64,000 bases of DNA from Beijerinckiaceae bacterium. GTDB lineage: Bacteria; Pseudomonadota; Alphaproteobacteria; Rhizobiales; Beijerinckiaceae. A model generated the notes under the pieces. That model was not told the origin of the DNA. It saw only the letters and a program-made list of their open reading frames with translations, and searched no databases. The DNA is taken from contig JALJOM010000003.1 in NCBI GenBank assembly GCA_024304885.1, forward strand, positions 1,584,110 to 1,648,109, written 5' to 3'. This document shows positions 8,179 to 17,804 of the stretch, in pieces. The stretch's first letter is position 1; every line of letters starts with the position of its first letter. Made by a program: the position numbers and the translations under genes.

Positions 8179-9840
8179 ATGAATCACACCGACCTCGATC
8201 GCCGCCGGTTCTTGGGCAATACCGGTGCTATGCTCGGCCTCGGAGCGCTCGGTGCCGGCGCGCCGGCGATCGCCTCGGCCCCGAGCGTGGCAGCGCCCGC
8301 CATTGTCGCCTCCGGTCGCCCCGGCCTGCCGCTCTGCATGCAGCTCGGCGATGCGTCCCTTGACGGTCTCGTGGTTTGGGCGCGGGCGGATCGTCCGGCG
8401 CGGATGATCGTCGAAGTCTCCCGGGATCGGGATTTTCGCCGAGCCGTCCGTCGCGTCGGCCCCGCGGCCACCGAGGCGACCGACCTGACGTCGCGCCTGT
8501 TTCTCGGCGGCGTCGCGCCCGGAAACGACTATCATGTGCGCGTCGCCTTCGATCATCCCGACGAAGGTCGAGGGCTCGGCCCCTGGCTCGAAGGCCGGTT
8601 TCGTCTTCCGGCGCCGAACGGCAAGAATCCGATCCGCTTCCAGTGGTCCGGCGACATGTGCGGACAGGGATGGGGTCTCAATCCCGAGTTCGGCGGCGCG
8701 CGCATCTACGAGACGATGCGCCGGCGCAACCCGGATTTCTTCATCATGAGCGGCGACAGCATCTACGCCGACGGTCCTATCGTCGCCGAGGTGACCGCCG
8801 AGAACGGCCGCATCTGGAAGAACATCGTCACAGAGGAGGTCGGCAAGGTCGCCGAAAGCCTGAAGGAGTTTCGTGGTCGTCACCGCTACAACATGCTGGA
8901 CGACAACGTGCGCCGGTTCGCGCAGGAGGTGCCCCAGATCTGGCAATGGGACGACCACGAGGTCGTCAACAATTGGTCGGCATCGAAGGATCTGTCCGCG
9001 GATCCGCGCTACACGGAGAAGGACGTGAGCGTGCTGATCGCGCGCGGCCGGCGCGCCTTCCTCGAGAACGCGCCGATGCGCTGGGAGTCGATCGGCTCGG
9101 GTCCGAGATGGGCGCTCGGCGAGCGGTGGGAGCAGCGCTGGGGGGATCTGCCCGATCGCGTCTATCGCCACATTCCCTACGGCCCATTGCTCGACGTCTT
9201 CGTCGTCGACATGCGCAGCTATCGCGGCCCCAACACCTACAACCTGCAAGCCACGGAGAGCGGCGAGACTGCTTTCCTCGGCAACGAGCAGATCGACTGG
9301 CTCGTGCGAAATCTCGCGAGGTCGCGCGCGACCTGGAAGGTGATCGCGGCGGACATGCCGATCGGGCTCCACATCGGCGACGGCAAGGACGCCCAGGGGC
9401 GCGCGCGTTGGGAGGCTGTTTCCAACGGGACGGACGGACCGCCGCTCGGCCGCGAGCTCGAGATCGCGCGCTTGCTCGGGAGCATCAAGCGGGCGGGCGT
9501 GCGCAACGTGGTCTGGCTCACCGCCGACGTCCATTATTGTGCCGCGCACTGCTACGACCCTGCGCACGCCGCCTTCCAGAACTTCAGCCCGTTCTGGGAA
9601 TTCGTCGCCGGCCCGCTCAACGCCGGCAGCTTCGGCCCCGGCACGCTCGACGACACCTTCGGTCCGCAGCTCGTCTTCTCCAAAGCTCCGCCCGCGGGCC
9701 AATCCAACTTGTCGCCGTTTGCCGGTCTCCAGTTCTTCGGCGAGGTCGATATCGACCCCTATACGAAGGCGATGACCGTGGATCTGCGCGACATCGACGG
9801 AATGTCGGTGTTCAGCCAGACGATCGCCGCGCAAGGCTGA
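8179..9840 (+). CDS. phoD: PhoD-family alkaline phosphatase/phosphodiesterase, Tat-exported
   Basis: Periplasmic Ca/Fe-dependent alkaline phosphatase (phosphodiesterase) of the PhoD family. From the ATG at 8179 the product has 553 residues. It starts with a twin-arginine signal (DRRRFLGNTGAMLGLGALGA) and an Ala-rich cleavage region, followed by the PhoD N-terminal beta domain and a metallophosphatase domain. Metal-binding stretches seen are WSGDMCGQG, MSGDSIYADGP, WDDHEVVNNW and TADVHY. The frame stays open upstream to 7942, but that extension is basic and lacks a signal, so 8179 was chosen because it puts the Tat motif at the N-terminus. No Pho box was recognised. Confidence 0.93.
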   Translation: MNHTDLDRRRFLGNTGAMLGLGALGAGAPAIASAPSVAAPAIVASGRPGLPLCMQLGDASLDGLVVWARADRPARMIVEVSRDRDFRRAVRRVGPAATEATDLTSRLFLGGVAPGNDYHVRVAFDHPDEGRGLGPWLEGRFRLPAPNGKNPIRFQWSGDMCGQGWGLNPEFGGARIYETMRRRNPDFFIMSGDSIYADGPIVAEVTAENGRIWKNIVTEEVGKVAESLKEFRGRHRYNMLDDNVRRFAQEVPQIWQWDDHEVVNNWSASKDLSADPRYTEKDVSVLIARGRRAFLENAPMRWESIGSGPRWALGERWEQRWGDLPDRVYRHIPYGPLLDVFVVDMRSYRGPNTYNLQATESGETAFLGNEQIDWLVRNLARSRATWKVIAADMPIGLHIGDGKDAQGRARWEAVSNGTDGPPLGRELEIARLLGSIKRAGVRNVVWLTADVHYCAAHCYDPAHAAFQNFSPFWEFVAGPLNAGSFGPGTLDDTFGPQLVFSKAPPAGQSNLSPFAGLQFFGEVDIDPYTKAMTVDLRDIDGMSVFSQTIAAQG

Positions 9841-9882
9841 CGACCGAAGCTGCTGTCGCTCGCGGTGCTCGGCGGGCCGATC

Positions 9883-10770
9883 CTATGCCGCGCCGCGCCG
9901 AAGCTCCGAGAGGAGCCTCGCGCCCGCCGTGCGGAAGGCGGCCTCGTTCTCGGCGAGGCCTGCGACCGGCGAGGCGCGGTGGTCGTTCGGCGGGCGCGTG
10001 CGGCCATAGACCGTCCCGTCGTCCTGCTTGAAGCTCGCGATGATGTTCAGGAGGCTGCGACGGAGCGGCTTGCGGCCATGGTCGCCGAACAGCCTACCGT
10101 TCGAGATCGACGGATGGGTGATGTCGGGCGCGGCATGGAGCGTCGTCTCGCTGAACCTGATGATCGCGCCGCCCGGCGCCGCGACGACGCCTTCGGTTGC
10201 GAATTGCCGAGCGAAATCCTCGGCCGACGACGCTCGGCGCGCGCGGGCGATGCGTTGCCCCATGACGCGCGCCGCGTAGAACTCGGTTCCGAGCGCCTGG
10301 CCGTCCATGCCGCCTCGTGCCTCGATCGCGGTCACGACATAGATCACCATCTTGCCTTCGCTCGCATGGCGATGAATGCGGTCGAAGAGAAGCTGCTCGC
10401 CTCTTTGGTAGGCGCTGCGGAAGAATTGCAGGCTCACCTGGCATCGGTCCGCGACGGCTGCGCCGGCGTGGGCGTAGAGATCGTCGAGGATCACGGCCGT
10501 CGTCGGCAGCAGAAACGCGAGGTTGCTCGGGACACAGACGATTCGGCTTTGCTGCGCCTTGATCTCGAAGGCGCCGACATTGCAATCCTCGCCGGTCGCG
10601 AAAGCCTCGAGGTCGGGGACATGCCCGATGATCTCGGGGAAATCGCGATCGGAATCGAGATAGGCGCGGGCATCGCCGTTGCGGCCGATCCCGTGCGCTT
10701 GCGCTTGGTCGACGCCTCGCGGCTCGATCACCAATCCTTCGTTCGAGAGATCACGATATTCGAACGTCAT
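9883..10770 (-). CDS. Hypothetical protein, about 295 residues
   Basis: I do not recognise this protein. From the ATG at 10770 it has 295 residues beginning MTFEYRDLSNEGLVIEPRG; an ATG at 10830 would add 20. Composition is that of an ordinary soluble protein with no signal peptide or membrane segment. The frame stays open much further upstream (to 11373), but that part overlaps a terminator and a separate gene, so it is not coding. The stop lies 42 bp from the convergent phoD stop. Possible enzyme, fold unknown. Confidence 0.6.
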   Translation of the reverse strand: MTFEYRDLSNEGLVIEPRGVDQAQAHGIGRNGDARAYLDSDRDFPEIIGHVPDLEAFATGEDCNVGAFEIKAQQSRIVCVPSNLAFLLPTTAVILDDLYAHAGAAVADRCQVSLQFFRSAYQRGEQLLFDRIHRHASEGKMVIYVVTAIEARGGMDGQALGTEFYAARVMGQRIARARRASSAEDFARQFATEGVVAAPGGAIIRFSETTLHAAPDITHPSISNGRLFGDHGRKPLRRSLLNIIASFKQDDGTVYGRTRPPNDHRASPVAGLAENEAAFRTAGARLLSELRRGAA

Positions 10771-10883
10771 GCCTCGAGCCGTGCCGGCGATTGCTTGCTC
10801 CGGTTCCCCGCCGGCGGCCAGATATCGCATAGCGGCAGCGGAGCCGGAAGCGTCTTTTTCGGCCGCGCCGCGGGCACGAAAAA

Positions 10884-10910
10884 GGCCTTTGCCCGAGGAG
10901 GGCAAAGGCC
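10884..10910 (-). terminator. Rho-independent terminator after the small secreted protein gene
   Basis: An 11-bp perfect inverted repeat, GGCCTTTGCCC/GGGCAAAGGCC with a 5-base loop, is followed on the minus strand by a run of five T (plus-strand A-run 10879-10883). It lies 66 bp downstream of the gene ending at 10977 and separates it from the next minus-strand gene. Confidence 0.9.
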
Positions 10911-10976
10911 GAGTGCGGACTGTCGAAGGCTCGCGGCGGGGAGAGGCGAGCACCGGAAGCCTTTCGCCGACTCCGC

Positions 10977-11306
10977 TCACCAATAATGGCGCCAGTGCGG
11001 CCCGCCGCCCCAGCCATAGCCATAGCCATAGTGATGACGCCAAGGACGGTGATAGCCGTAGCCGTGGCGCCACGGACGCGGTCCCCAGCCGTGGCGGCGC
11101 CCGGGAACCCGATAGCAATTGCCGTAGTACGGGCAGACCCAGCGAACCGCCTCGATCTTGCCCGCGGCATCCGCCGCGTCGGCTGCAGCCGTAACGCGAC
11201 CGTTCATCGGTAGTGCCGACGCAGGTAATGTACCAAGCCAAAGGCCAGCAAGACCAAGACAAAAGGGAACGACAAGACTCAATCCGGTTTTCATTTTCGT
11301 CTCCAA
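10977..11306 (-). CDS. Small secreted Gly/His/Trp/Tyr-rich protein
   Basis: Short exported protein of unknown function. The 109-residue product starts METKMKTGLS (an internal Met at residue 5 is an alternative). It has a signal peptide ending near LPASA (about residue 31), an Ala/Asp linker, then CPYYGNC and a tail dominated by H, W, G, Y and R in near-repeats such as PWRHGYGYHRPWRHHYG. Rhizobiales genomes carry many small secreted proteins of this composition with a CxxxxxC-type motif. Metal binding by the His-rich tail is possible but not shown. A strong terminator follows. Confidence 0.75.
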   Translation of the reverse strand: METKMKTGLSLVVPFCLGLAGLWLGTLPASALPMNGRVTAAADAADAAGKIEAVRWVCPYYGNCYRVPGRRHGWGPRPWRHGYGYHRPWRHHYGYGYGWGGGPHWRHYW

Positions 11307-11440
11307 CGCGCCTAGTCCTGACGTTTCTACGTCTTTCTGGACCCCTGCGCGGTGACGAATGGCACAATGCCACTTAAACGCGAATGAAAAGCGCCTTCAT
11401 CTGTCATTCATGTTGGAGCGCTCTAGAAAACTCTCGACAG

Positions 11441-12199
11441 CTAATGCGCGATTCGGGCAAGGAAAGCCTTGGTCCGCTCGTGGCGCGGCGCCGAGAAGAA
11501 CGTCTGAGGCCGATCGATCTCGACGATCGCGCCGTGATCCATGAAGACGATCCGGTCCGCGACCCGTCGGGCGAAGCCCATCTCGTGGGTGACGCAGATC
11601 ATGGTCATGCCCTCCTCGGCGAGCGCGACCATCGTGTCGAGGACCTCGCTCACCATCTCGGGGTCGAGCGCCGAGGTCGGCTCGTCGAACAGCATGATCC
11701 GCGGCTTCATGCAGAGCGCCCGCGCGATCGCCGCGCGCTGCTGCTGACCCCCCGACAATTGGCCGGGAAATTTCAGCGCCTGGTCCGCGATCCTCACCTT
11801 GCCGAGCATGTGCATCGCCGTCGCCTCGGCTTCGCTCCGGGCGATCTTGCGCACCTGGACCGGGGCCAAGGTGCAATTGTCGAGGATCGACATATGCGGA
11901 AACAGGTTGAATTGCTGGAACACCATGCCGACCTCGCGGCGGACCTCGTCGATGCGCCGCAAGTCGTCCGTGAGCTCGGTGCCCTCGACCCGGATCGTGC
12001 CGGCCTGATGCGCTTCCAGCCGGTTGATGCAGCGGATCAGTGTCGACTTGCCGGAGCCGGACGGGCCGCAGACGACGATCCTCTCGCCTCGAGCGACGGC
12101 GAGATCCACGTCGCGCAGGACGTGGAACGTGCCGTACCATTTGTTCACGCCGACCATCTCGATCGCCGGCGCGGTCTCGAGAGTTTCACGCTCGTCCAT
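11441..12199 (-). CDS. aapP: General L-amino-acid ABC transporter ATP-binding protein
   Basis: Cytoplasmic ATPase of a polar amino-acid importer (AapP/GlnQ/BztD group). In 252 residues: Walker A GPSGSGKS at 45-52, Q-loop [11 protein letters not shown], signature LSGGQQQR, Walker [15 protein letters not shown]-loop VTHEMG. The ATG at 12199 is preceded by AAGGAG, a good ribosome site. The protein resembles AapP strongly, yet its expected partners aapJ, aapQ and aapM lie about 5.6 kb away (17805-21242) on the same strand, with unrelated genes between. It probably still serves that transporter. Confidence 0.93.
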   Translation of the reverse strand: MDERETLETAPAIEMVGVNKWYGTFHVLRDVDLAVARGERIVVCGPSGSGKSTLIRCINRLEAHQAGTIRVEGTELTDDLRRIDEVRREVGMVFQQFNLFPHMSILDNCTLAPVQVRKIARSEAEATAMHMLGKVRIADQALKFPGQLSGGQQQRAAIARALCMKPRIMLFDEPTSALDPEMVSEVLDTMVALAEEGMTMICVTHEMGFARRVADRIVFMDHGAIVEIDRPQTFFSAPRHERTKAFLARIAH

Positions 12200-12315
12200 C
12201 GTCGCTCCTTCCCGGCGCCTTGCTCGCCCCGCCGTACCGCCGGGACCTGCGGCGCAGCTGGTACTCGAGCCCGCCCGCGGATATAACCCGCTCGTTCACG
12301 AAGGGGCCATTGCCG

Positions 12316-12978
12316 ATGAAGAGCGAGCTTCCGTCCATGTCCCGAGGCGGCGCACAAGGCGAGCCTGTGTCGCCCGGGATCAAGCTCGCCCTCGATCTCG
12401 GGCCTCTGATCCTGTTCTTCGTGGCAAATGCGCGGCCGAAGCTCTTCGAGCCCCTCGTCGCGCCTTTCGTTCCGCAGACCTTGCTCGCTGGCGAGAGTGC
12501 CGGGCTCTACACCGCGACGCTCGTCCTCATGCCGGCCGTCGTCGCCGCTCTCGCGGTCTCTTGGCGGCTCACGCGGCGGCTGCCGATCATGCCGGTGGTG
12601 ACCGCGGGCCTCGTCGTCGTCTTCGGAGCGCTCACGTTCTATCTGCAGGATCCGAGCTTCATCAAGATGAAGCCGACCGTGCTCTATGTCCTCTTCGCGC
12701 TCACGCTCTACGTGGGGCTCGCGCTGAGGAAGCCGTTGCTGCCGATCGTGTTCGACAAGGCCTTCGACCTGACCGAGCGCGGCTGGCATGTGCTCACCTT
12801 GCGCTGGGCCAATTTCTTCCTCGTCCTCGCCGGCCTCAACGAGCTCGTCTGGCGCACGCAATCGAACGATGTCTGGGTCGCGTTCAAGTTTCCCGGAATC
12901 TTCATCCTCGTGCTCGTCTTCTCGCTGGCGCAGGCGCCTTTCATAATGCGCCACACGAGCAAGGAGCGCGCGGAATAG
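12316..12978 (+). CDS. yciB: YciB/IspZ-type inner-membrane septation protein A
   Basis: Integral inner-membrane protein of the septation protein A family, linked to cell-envelope synthesis and division. The product has 220 residues from the ATG at 12316, preceded by an AAGGGG-like site. It has five membrane helices and conserved stretches LALDLGPLILFFVANAR, TFYLQDPSFIKMKPT and RWANFFLVLAGLNELVWR. The frame extends upstream to 12040, but that part overlaps the divergent aapP gene. It is divergent from aapP, so the roughly 115-bp gap should hold both promoters. Confidence 0.95.
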   Translation: MKSELPSMSRGGAQGEPVSPGIKLALDLGPLILFFVANARPKLFEPLVAPFVPQTLLAGESAGLYTATLVLMPAVVAALAVSWRLTRRLPIMPVVTAGLVVVFGALTFYLQDPSFIKMKPTVLYVLFALTLYVGLALRKPLLPIVFDKAFDLTERGWHVLTLRWANFFLVLAGLNELVWRTQSNDVWVAFKFPGIFILVLVFSLAQAPFIMRHTSKERAE

Positions 12979-13161
12979 CTGGCACGGAAGGCTCCGACAA
13001 AGCCGTAGCAGACCCTCCGTGGGGGAGACGAGACCCCCTGGCCCCGACGCGTGCCGAGTCGTCGAACTGGATTCGACGCGGCCGAAATAGCGCATGACGC
13101 ACGCGGCGGCGCGCCCTATGTACGGGTCTCCGACCTTGTCTTGATCCGTGTGAGCCGTGCG

Positions 13162-14208
13162 ATGGTCCCTTCGATCGATCAGCTTCTCGACCCCCGGAGC
13201 CTGCTCGTCGTCGGAGCTTTCGTCGCCGTCGTCCTCGTCGCCGTCGCCTTCCTGCTCGGCCGGGAGGTAGAACGCAGGAGCCGAACCGGAGGGCAAGCCG
13301 CTGCGAAACCGCGACGGCTGGCTCTCGTCGAGTCGCTCGACCTCGACGCCCATCGCAGGCTCGTCATCTTGCGCCGCGACGCGGTCGAGCATCTCGTCAT
13401 CGTCGGCGGACCGAGCGACATCGTCGTCGAGACAGCCATGGGGCGAGCGACAGGCGAGCTCCGCGCGGATGCGCCGCCGCTGCGCGGCGTTCGAACGGAG
13501 CCGGACGAGTCACGAGGCTTGCGAGCCTCGCCCTTCCTCACCGAGGAGCCCGCTCTCGTGCGGGAGCCTGTGCCCATTTTGCCGCAGCGGAGCCCGGAAC
13601 CTGCGGCAAGCCGTGGCGCCGAGCATGTGCCTCCGCCTGTCGCAGGCCCCTCCGCCCACGCGCCGTTCCGTGCGCCGTCCTCGTCCTCTGCGGGCGAGTC
13701 TCGCGCGGCTTCGCCCGTTCCGCCGCGTCGCACCGTTCCGCCGCCGGGATCGGTGACCGGACATTTCGTGCATCATCGGGCACCGGCGGTCCCGCCGACG
13801 AAACCTCCGCCGGTTGCCGAGCCCGCGCGAGAAAATACGCCATCTGCCCCGCCGCGCAGCCTCGCGACGCCCGTCCTGCGATCGCCCCCGCCGGTGCTTC
13901 CGAGCGAGCCCGAGCCGAAGCCGGCGGACTCGGATCGCGTCGATGCCCCGGTCGCGTCGCCAGCCACGGACCCCGGATCGGGCGAGGCCTCGGTTCCGCC
14001 TGCCGACGAGACGGTCGTCTCCGGGCCGGGGGAGCCGTCGGACGCGAAGGGCGCGGAGCCTGCTCGGACGGAAGCCGACGCGACGGCCGACCGGCCTCAG
14101 GAGCCGCAGTCATCCCCGGAAGCGGAGGTGGAGGGTGGCCGCGATCCGATCGATCGGCTCGAGGCCGAGATCGCGCGCCTGCTCGGCCGCGCGTCGGCGG
14201 ATCCCTGA
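13162..14208 (+). CDS. FliO-like membrane protein with long Pro-rich tail
   Basis: Bitopic inner-membrane protein resembling FliO, the small flagellar export-apparatus assembly factor. From the ATG at 13162 it has 348 residues: one membrane helix at about residues 13-35 (LLVVGAFVAVVLVAVAFLLG), then the FliO-like core RRLALVESLDLDAHRRLVIL and VEHLVIVGGPSDIVVE. This is followed by over 200 residues rich in P, A, S, E and R, and a conserved-looking C-terminal helix DPIDRLEAEIARLLGR. No other flagellar gene is present in the window, so a flagellar role is not certain. The Pro-rich region is much longer than in classical FliO. Confidence 0.75.
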   Translation: MVPSIDQLLDPRSLLVVGAFVAVVLVAVAFLLGREVERRSRTGGQAAAKPRRLALVESLDLDAHRRLVILRRDAVEHLVIVGGPSDIVVETAMGRATGELRADAPPLRGVRTEPDESRGLRASPFLTEEPALVREPVPILPQRSPEPAASRGAEHVPPPVAGPSAHAPFRAPSSSSAGESRAASPVPPRRTVPPPGSVTGHFVHHRAPAVPPTKPPPVAEPARENTPSAPPRSLATPVLRSPPPVLPSEPEPKPADSDRVDAPVASPATDPGSGEASVPPADETVVSGPGEPSDAKGAEPARTEADATADRPQEPQSSPEAEVEGGRDPIDRLEAEIARLLGRASADP

Positions 14209-14232
14209 AGTCCGAGCTTCGACCGTTCTTTG

Positions 14233-14703
14233 CTAAAGACCGAGCTCCCCGAGGCCCGGATGGTCGTCGGGGCGACGGCCGAGCGGCCAATGGTACTTTC
14301 GCTCGGCCTCGGTGATCGGAAGGTCGTTGATGCTGGCAATCCGCCGGCGCATCAGGCCGTTCGCGTCGAATTCCCAGTTCTCGTTTCCGTAGGAGCGGAA
14401 CCAGTTGCCGCTGTCGTCGTGCCATTCATAGGCGAATCGCACGGCGATGCGATCCGAGGCGAAGCACCAGACGTCCTTGATCAGGCGATAATCCTGCTCG
14501 CGCGCCCATTTGCGTCTCAGGAACGCGATAATCTCGGCGCGCCCGGTCAGGAACTCGGACCGGTTGCGCCAGCGGCTGTCCTCCGCATAGGCGAGCGCGA
14601 CGCGCTCGGGGTCGCGGCTGTTCCAGGCATCCTCGGCGAGGCGCGCCTTCTGCGCGGCGGTCTCGGCCGTGAACGGCGGAAAGGGCGGTCGGCTCGTCGT
14701 CAT
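14233..14703 (-). CDS. DUF1348 / SnoaL-NTF2-fold protein
   Basis: Small cytoplasmic protein of the nuclear transport factor 2-like superfamily (DUF1348). The product has 156 residues from the ATG at 14703. Characteristic stretches are [36 protein letters not shown] and NENWEFD. The biochemical activity of this family is unknown. The stop faces the FliO-like gene stop with only 24 bp between them, so the genes are convergent. Confidence 0.88.
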   Translation of the reverse strand: MTTSRPPFPPFTAETAAQKARLAEDAWNSRDPERVALAYAEDSRWRNRSEFLTGRAEIIAFLRRKWAREQDYRLIKDVWCFASDRIAVRFAYEWHDDSGNWFRSYGNENWEFDANGLMRRRIASINDLPITEAERKYHWPLGRRPDDHPGLGELGL

Positions 14704-14871
14704 GCGGACCTCGGGACAATTCGGCCGAAGCAATTCGGCCTATTGGTAGGGTCCGTCGCCCGACCTGTCGAGCACGCTCGAACGAGTCGAAGTGTTGCGG
14801 CATTGGCCGGTATTCTCCTTCGACCTTCTTCCGGCGATCCTTGCCGTGGGGTGCGACGCCGACCGGTCCTC

Positions 14872-14900
14872 TTGACCCTGACGCCGAAACTCGATAACGA
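14872..14900 (+). promoter_or_regulatory. Candidate promoter for rpsD
   Basis: TTGACC (14872-14877) and TAACGA (14895-14900) are separated by 17 bp, a fair housekeeping-type promoter about 250 bp upstream of the rpsD start. The 14704-15150 interval holds no gene. The upstream frame continuous with rpsD has no start preceded by a good ribosome site. No S4-type autoregulatory pseudoknot was identified. Confidence 0.4.
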
Positions 14901-15150
14901 GGCGCCTCCCCGGCGGCGCGTTTCTGCTTCCGAGGTCTTGCGGCGACGCTCTTCGCCGCTCCCGAACGCACCCGCGGCGCTTCCGTCTCAGCCTTTGGAC
15001 GAAGCGCCTGTCGGCTCGGCCCCCGAGGTCGAGCAGAGGAGGGCGCGTGCCTCCCCGGCCGGGCGAGGACGCGAGTTCCGTGACCCAAGCGCTCCTTGGC
15101 GCGGGGCGCAGGCGTGTCCGATCCGGCGTATTCGTTCGAGAGGATACGCG

Positions 15151-15768
15151 ATGACGAAGCGCATCGAAGCCAAGCACAAGATCGACCGCCGGATGGGCCA
15201 GAACATCTGGGGTCGTCCGAAGAGCCCCGTCAACCGGCGCGAATACGGGCCGGGCCAGCACGGTCAGCGCCGCAAGGGCAAGCTCTCGCCCTTCGGCACC
15301 CAGCTCCGGGCGAAGCAGAAGCTCAAGGGCTACTACGGCAATATCTCCGAGAAGCAGTTCCGGAAATATTACGCCGAGGCGATCCGGATGCGCGGCGACT
15401 CGGGCAACAACCTCATCGGCCTGCTCGAGAGCCGCCTCGATGCGGTGGTCTATCGGGCGAAATTCGTCCCCACCGTCTTCGCCGCGCGGCAATTCGTCAA
15501 CCACGGCCACATCAAGGTCAACGGGCGCCGGGTCAATATCGCCTCCTACCAAGTGAAGGTGGGCGATGTGATCGAGGTGAAGGAAGCCTCGCGCCAGCTC
15601 GCGAGCGTGCTCGAATCGCAGCAGCTCGCCGAGCGCGACGTGCCGGATTATTTCGATATCGATCCGACGAAGCTCAACGTGAAGCTGACGCGGATCCCGT
15701 TGCCGACGGAGGTGCCCTATCCGGTGATGATGGAGCCGAACCTCGTCATCGAGTTCTACTCGCGCTAA
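15151..15768 (+). CDS. rpsD: 30S ribosomal protein S4
   Basis: Primary 16S rRNA-binding protein of the small subunit. The product has 205 residues from the ATG at 15151, with AGAGGA eight bases upstream. The alphaproteobacterial form is unmistakable: [35 protein letters not shown], and the S4 RNA-binding domain [19 protein letters not shown]. The C-terminus [12 protein letters not shown]-type ending (here [19 protein letters not shown]) is typical. It is monocistronic here, away from the rpsM-rpsK cluster, as usual in this class. Confidence 0.98.
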   Translation: MTKRIEAKHKIDRRMGQNIWGRPKSPVNRREYGPGQHGQRRKGKLSPFGTQLRAKQKLKGYYGNISEKQFRKYYAEAIRMRGDSGNNLIGLLESRLDAVVYRAKFVPTVFAARQFVNHGHIKVNGRRVNIASYQVKVGDVIEVKEASRQLASVLESQQLAERDVPDYFDIDPTKLNVKLTRIPLPTEVPYPVMMEPNLVIEFYSR

Positions 15769-15877
15769 TCGTCTGATTGAAAAGGCGGCGTGGAGCCGGT
15801 GCCCTCGGATCCATCGTGTGGCCTCGAGGGCGACAGGGAATGCCGCCGATCCGCAGGCGGTATCGAAAAGGATATCC

Positions 15878-17755
15878 TCACCCGGCCTGCGCCGCCTCGG
15901 CTTCGCTCGTCAGCGCGAGCCAATCCTCCTCGGCCGCGACGAGCGCCTTCTCGAGGTCGCCGCGCTGGGACGAGAGCTGCTTCGCCTTGACCGGATCCTT
16001 CTGGAAGACCGCCGGGTCCGCCAGCGCCGCGTCGATCCTTCGCATCAAGTCCTGGAACTTGGCCATTTTCTCCTCAGCCGCGGCGATGCGCTTCTTCAGC
16101 GGGGCAGCCTCGCGTCGTGAGCTCGCGACTGCCGAAACGGCGCGCTCGGAACGCGCTTCGGCTCTCTCCCGCGCCTTGCCGTTGCCGGCGCCGGCCCGAT
16201 CGAGGACGAATCTCTTGTAGTCGTCCATATCGCCGTCGAAGCTCTTGACCGTGCCGCCATCGACCAACCACAGGCGATCGGCGCAGGCATCGAGCAGATA
16301 GCGGTCGTGCGAGACGAGGATGATTGCCCCGCGATAGTCGTTGATCGCCTCGATCAGCGCCGCACGGCTGTCGATATCGAGATGGTTCGTCGGCTCGTCG
16401 AGAATCAACAGGTGCGGCCCGCTGAAGCAGGCGAGCCCCATCAGAAGGCGGGCCTTCTCGCCGCCCGAAAGCTGCGCGATCGACGTATCGGCCTTCACGT
16501 TGGGAAAGCCGAATTGCGCGCATTTGGCCCGGATCTTGGCTTCCGGGGACTCGCGCATGAGCGCCGCGACACATTGATAGGGCGTCGCGTTCTCGTCGAG
16601 GTCGTCGACCTGGTGCTGCGCGAAGAACCCGACCTCGAGCTTCGAGGAGCGCCTCAGAGAGCCGCCCATCGCCTGGAGCCGTCCGCTCACGAGCTTCGCG
16701 AAGGTCGATTTGCCGTTGCCGTTGGCGCCGAGGAGCCCGATGCGATCGTCGTCCGAAATATTCAGCGAGAGCCGCGCCAGGACGGGCGTTCCGTCATAGC
16801 CGGTGCTGACGTCCTCCATCGTGACGATCGGCGGGCTCAGAGGCTTCTGCGGCGAGGGGAGATGGAACGGCAGGACCTCGCCGTCCACGATCGCCGAGAC
16901 AGGCTCGAGCCTTGCCAGCATCTTGAGGCGCGATTGCGCTTGCGACGCCTTGGTCGCCTTGGCGCGAAAGCGATCGACGAAGGATTGCAAGTGCTTGCGC
17001 TGCTCCTCCTGCTTCCTCGCCTGCTTGGCGAGGATCGCCTGCTGCTCGCGGCGCTGGCGCTCGAAGCTCGTGTAGTTGCCGCGCCAGAGCGTGAGCTTCG
17101 CGCGGTCGAGATGCAGGATGTGATCGGCCACGGCATCGAGCAGGTCGCGGTCGTGGCTGATGACGAGGATGGTCGCCGGATAGCGCTGGAGATAATCGAC
17201 GAGCCAGAGCGTTCCTTCGAGGTCGAGATAGTTCGTCGGCTCGTCGAGCAGGAGCAGGTCGGGGCTCGAGAAGAGCACGGCCGCGAGCGCGACGCGCATG
17301 CGCCAGCCGCCGGAGAACTCGGAAAGCGAACGGTTCTGCGCCGCCTCGTCGAAGCCGAGGCCGGACAGGATCGCGGCCGCGCGGGCGGGGGCCGCATGGG
17401 CGTCGATATCGACGAGCCTCGTGTGAATTTCCGCGATGCGCGTGGGATCGGTCGCGGTCTCGGATTCGGCCACGAGCCGGGCGCGTTCGAGATCGGCCGC
17501 GAGGACGAAATCGATCAAGGTGCCGGGACCGCCCGGAGCCTCCTGCTCGACGCGCCCGATGCGTGCTCTGCGCGGGAGCGAGAACGCCCCGGATTCGGGC
17601 GCGATCTCGCCGGCAATCATGCGAAAGAGCGTCGTCTTGCCGGCGCCGTTCCGGCCGACGAGGCCGATCCGGGCGCGCTCGGGCAGGGCGGCCGTCGCCT
17701 TGTCGAACAGGATGCGCGGGCCGAGCCGCAAGGTCACGTCGTTGATGTGGAGCAT
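15878..17755 (-). CDS. ABC-F family ATPase
   Basis: Soluble duplicated ATPase of the ABC-F class, whose members act on the ribosome (EttA/Uup/YheS types). From the ATG at 17755 (MLHINDVTLRLGPR) it has 625 residues. The first nucleotide-binding domain has GRNGAGKTT, signature LSEFSGGWRMR and LLLLDEPTNYLDL. A basic helical linker (RREQQAILAKQARKQEEQ) follows. The second domain has GANGNGKST, LSGGEKARL and LILDEPTNHLD, and the protein ends in a coiled coil. This matches YheS/Uup-like proteins in length and tail. The open frame extends past 17755, but it would run into the coding region of aapM. Confidence 0.94.
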   Translation of the reverse strand: MLHINDVTLRLGPRILFDKATAALPERARIGLVGRNGAGKTTLFRMIAGEIAPESGAFSLPRRARIGRVEQEAPGGPGTLIDFVLAADLERARLVAESETATDPTRIAEIHTRLVDIDAHAAPARAAAILSGLGFDEAAQNRSLSEFSGGWRMRVALAAVLFSSPDLLLLDEPTNYLDLEGTLWLVDYLQRYPATILVISHDRDLLDAVADHILHLDRAKLTLWRGNYTSFERQRREQQAILAKQARKQEEQRKHLQSFVDRFRAKATKASQAQSRLKMLARLEPVSAIVDGEVLPFHLPSPQKPLSPPIVTMEDVSTGYDGTPVLARLSLNISDDDRIGLLGANGNGKSTFAKLVSGRLQAMGGSLRRSSKLEVGFFAQHQVDDLDENATPYQCVAALMRESPEAKIRAKCAQFGFPNVKADTSIAQLSGGEKARLLMGLACFSGPHLLILDEPTNHLDIDSRAALIEAINDYRGAIILVSHDRYLLDACADRLWLVDGGTVKSFDGDMDDYKRFVLDRAGAGNGKARERAEARSERAVSAVASSRREAAPLKKRIAAAEEKMAKFQDLMRRIDAALADPAVFQKDPVKAKQLSSQRGDLEKALVAAEEDWLALTSEAEAAQAG

Positions 17756-17804
17756 GCGGGCTTGTCGCCGAGGTTTCTTCGCAATGCAAGATGGGGGTCG
17801 CGGC

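Noticed and set aside
8134-9834. 566-residue open frame antisense to phoD
   Set aside because: It lies entirely opposite a well-supported phosphatase gene and has shadow-frame composition.
10831-11373. N-terminal extension of the hypothetical gene at 9883-10770
   Set aside because: It would run through a strong rho-independent terminator and the separate secreted-protein gene.
14230-15150. 307-residue extension upstream of rpsD
   Set aside because: S4 has a conserved N-terminus and a good ribosome site at 15151; the upstream part is antisense to the DUF1348 gene and then leader.
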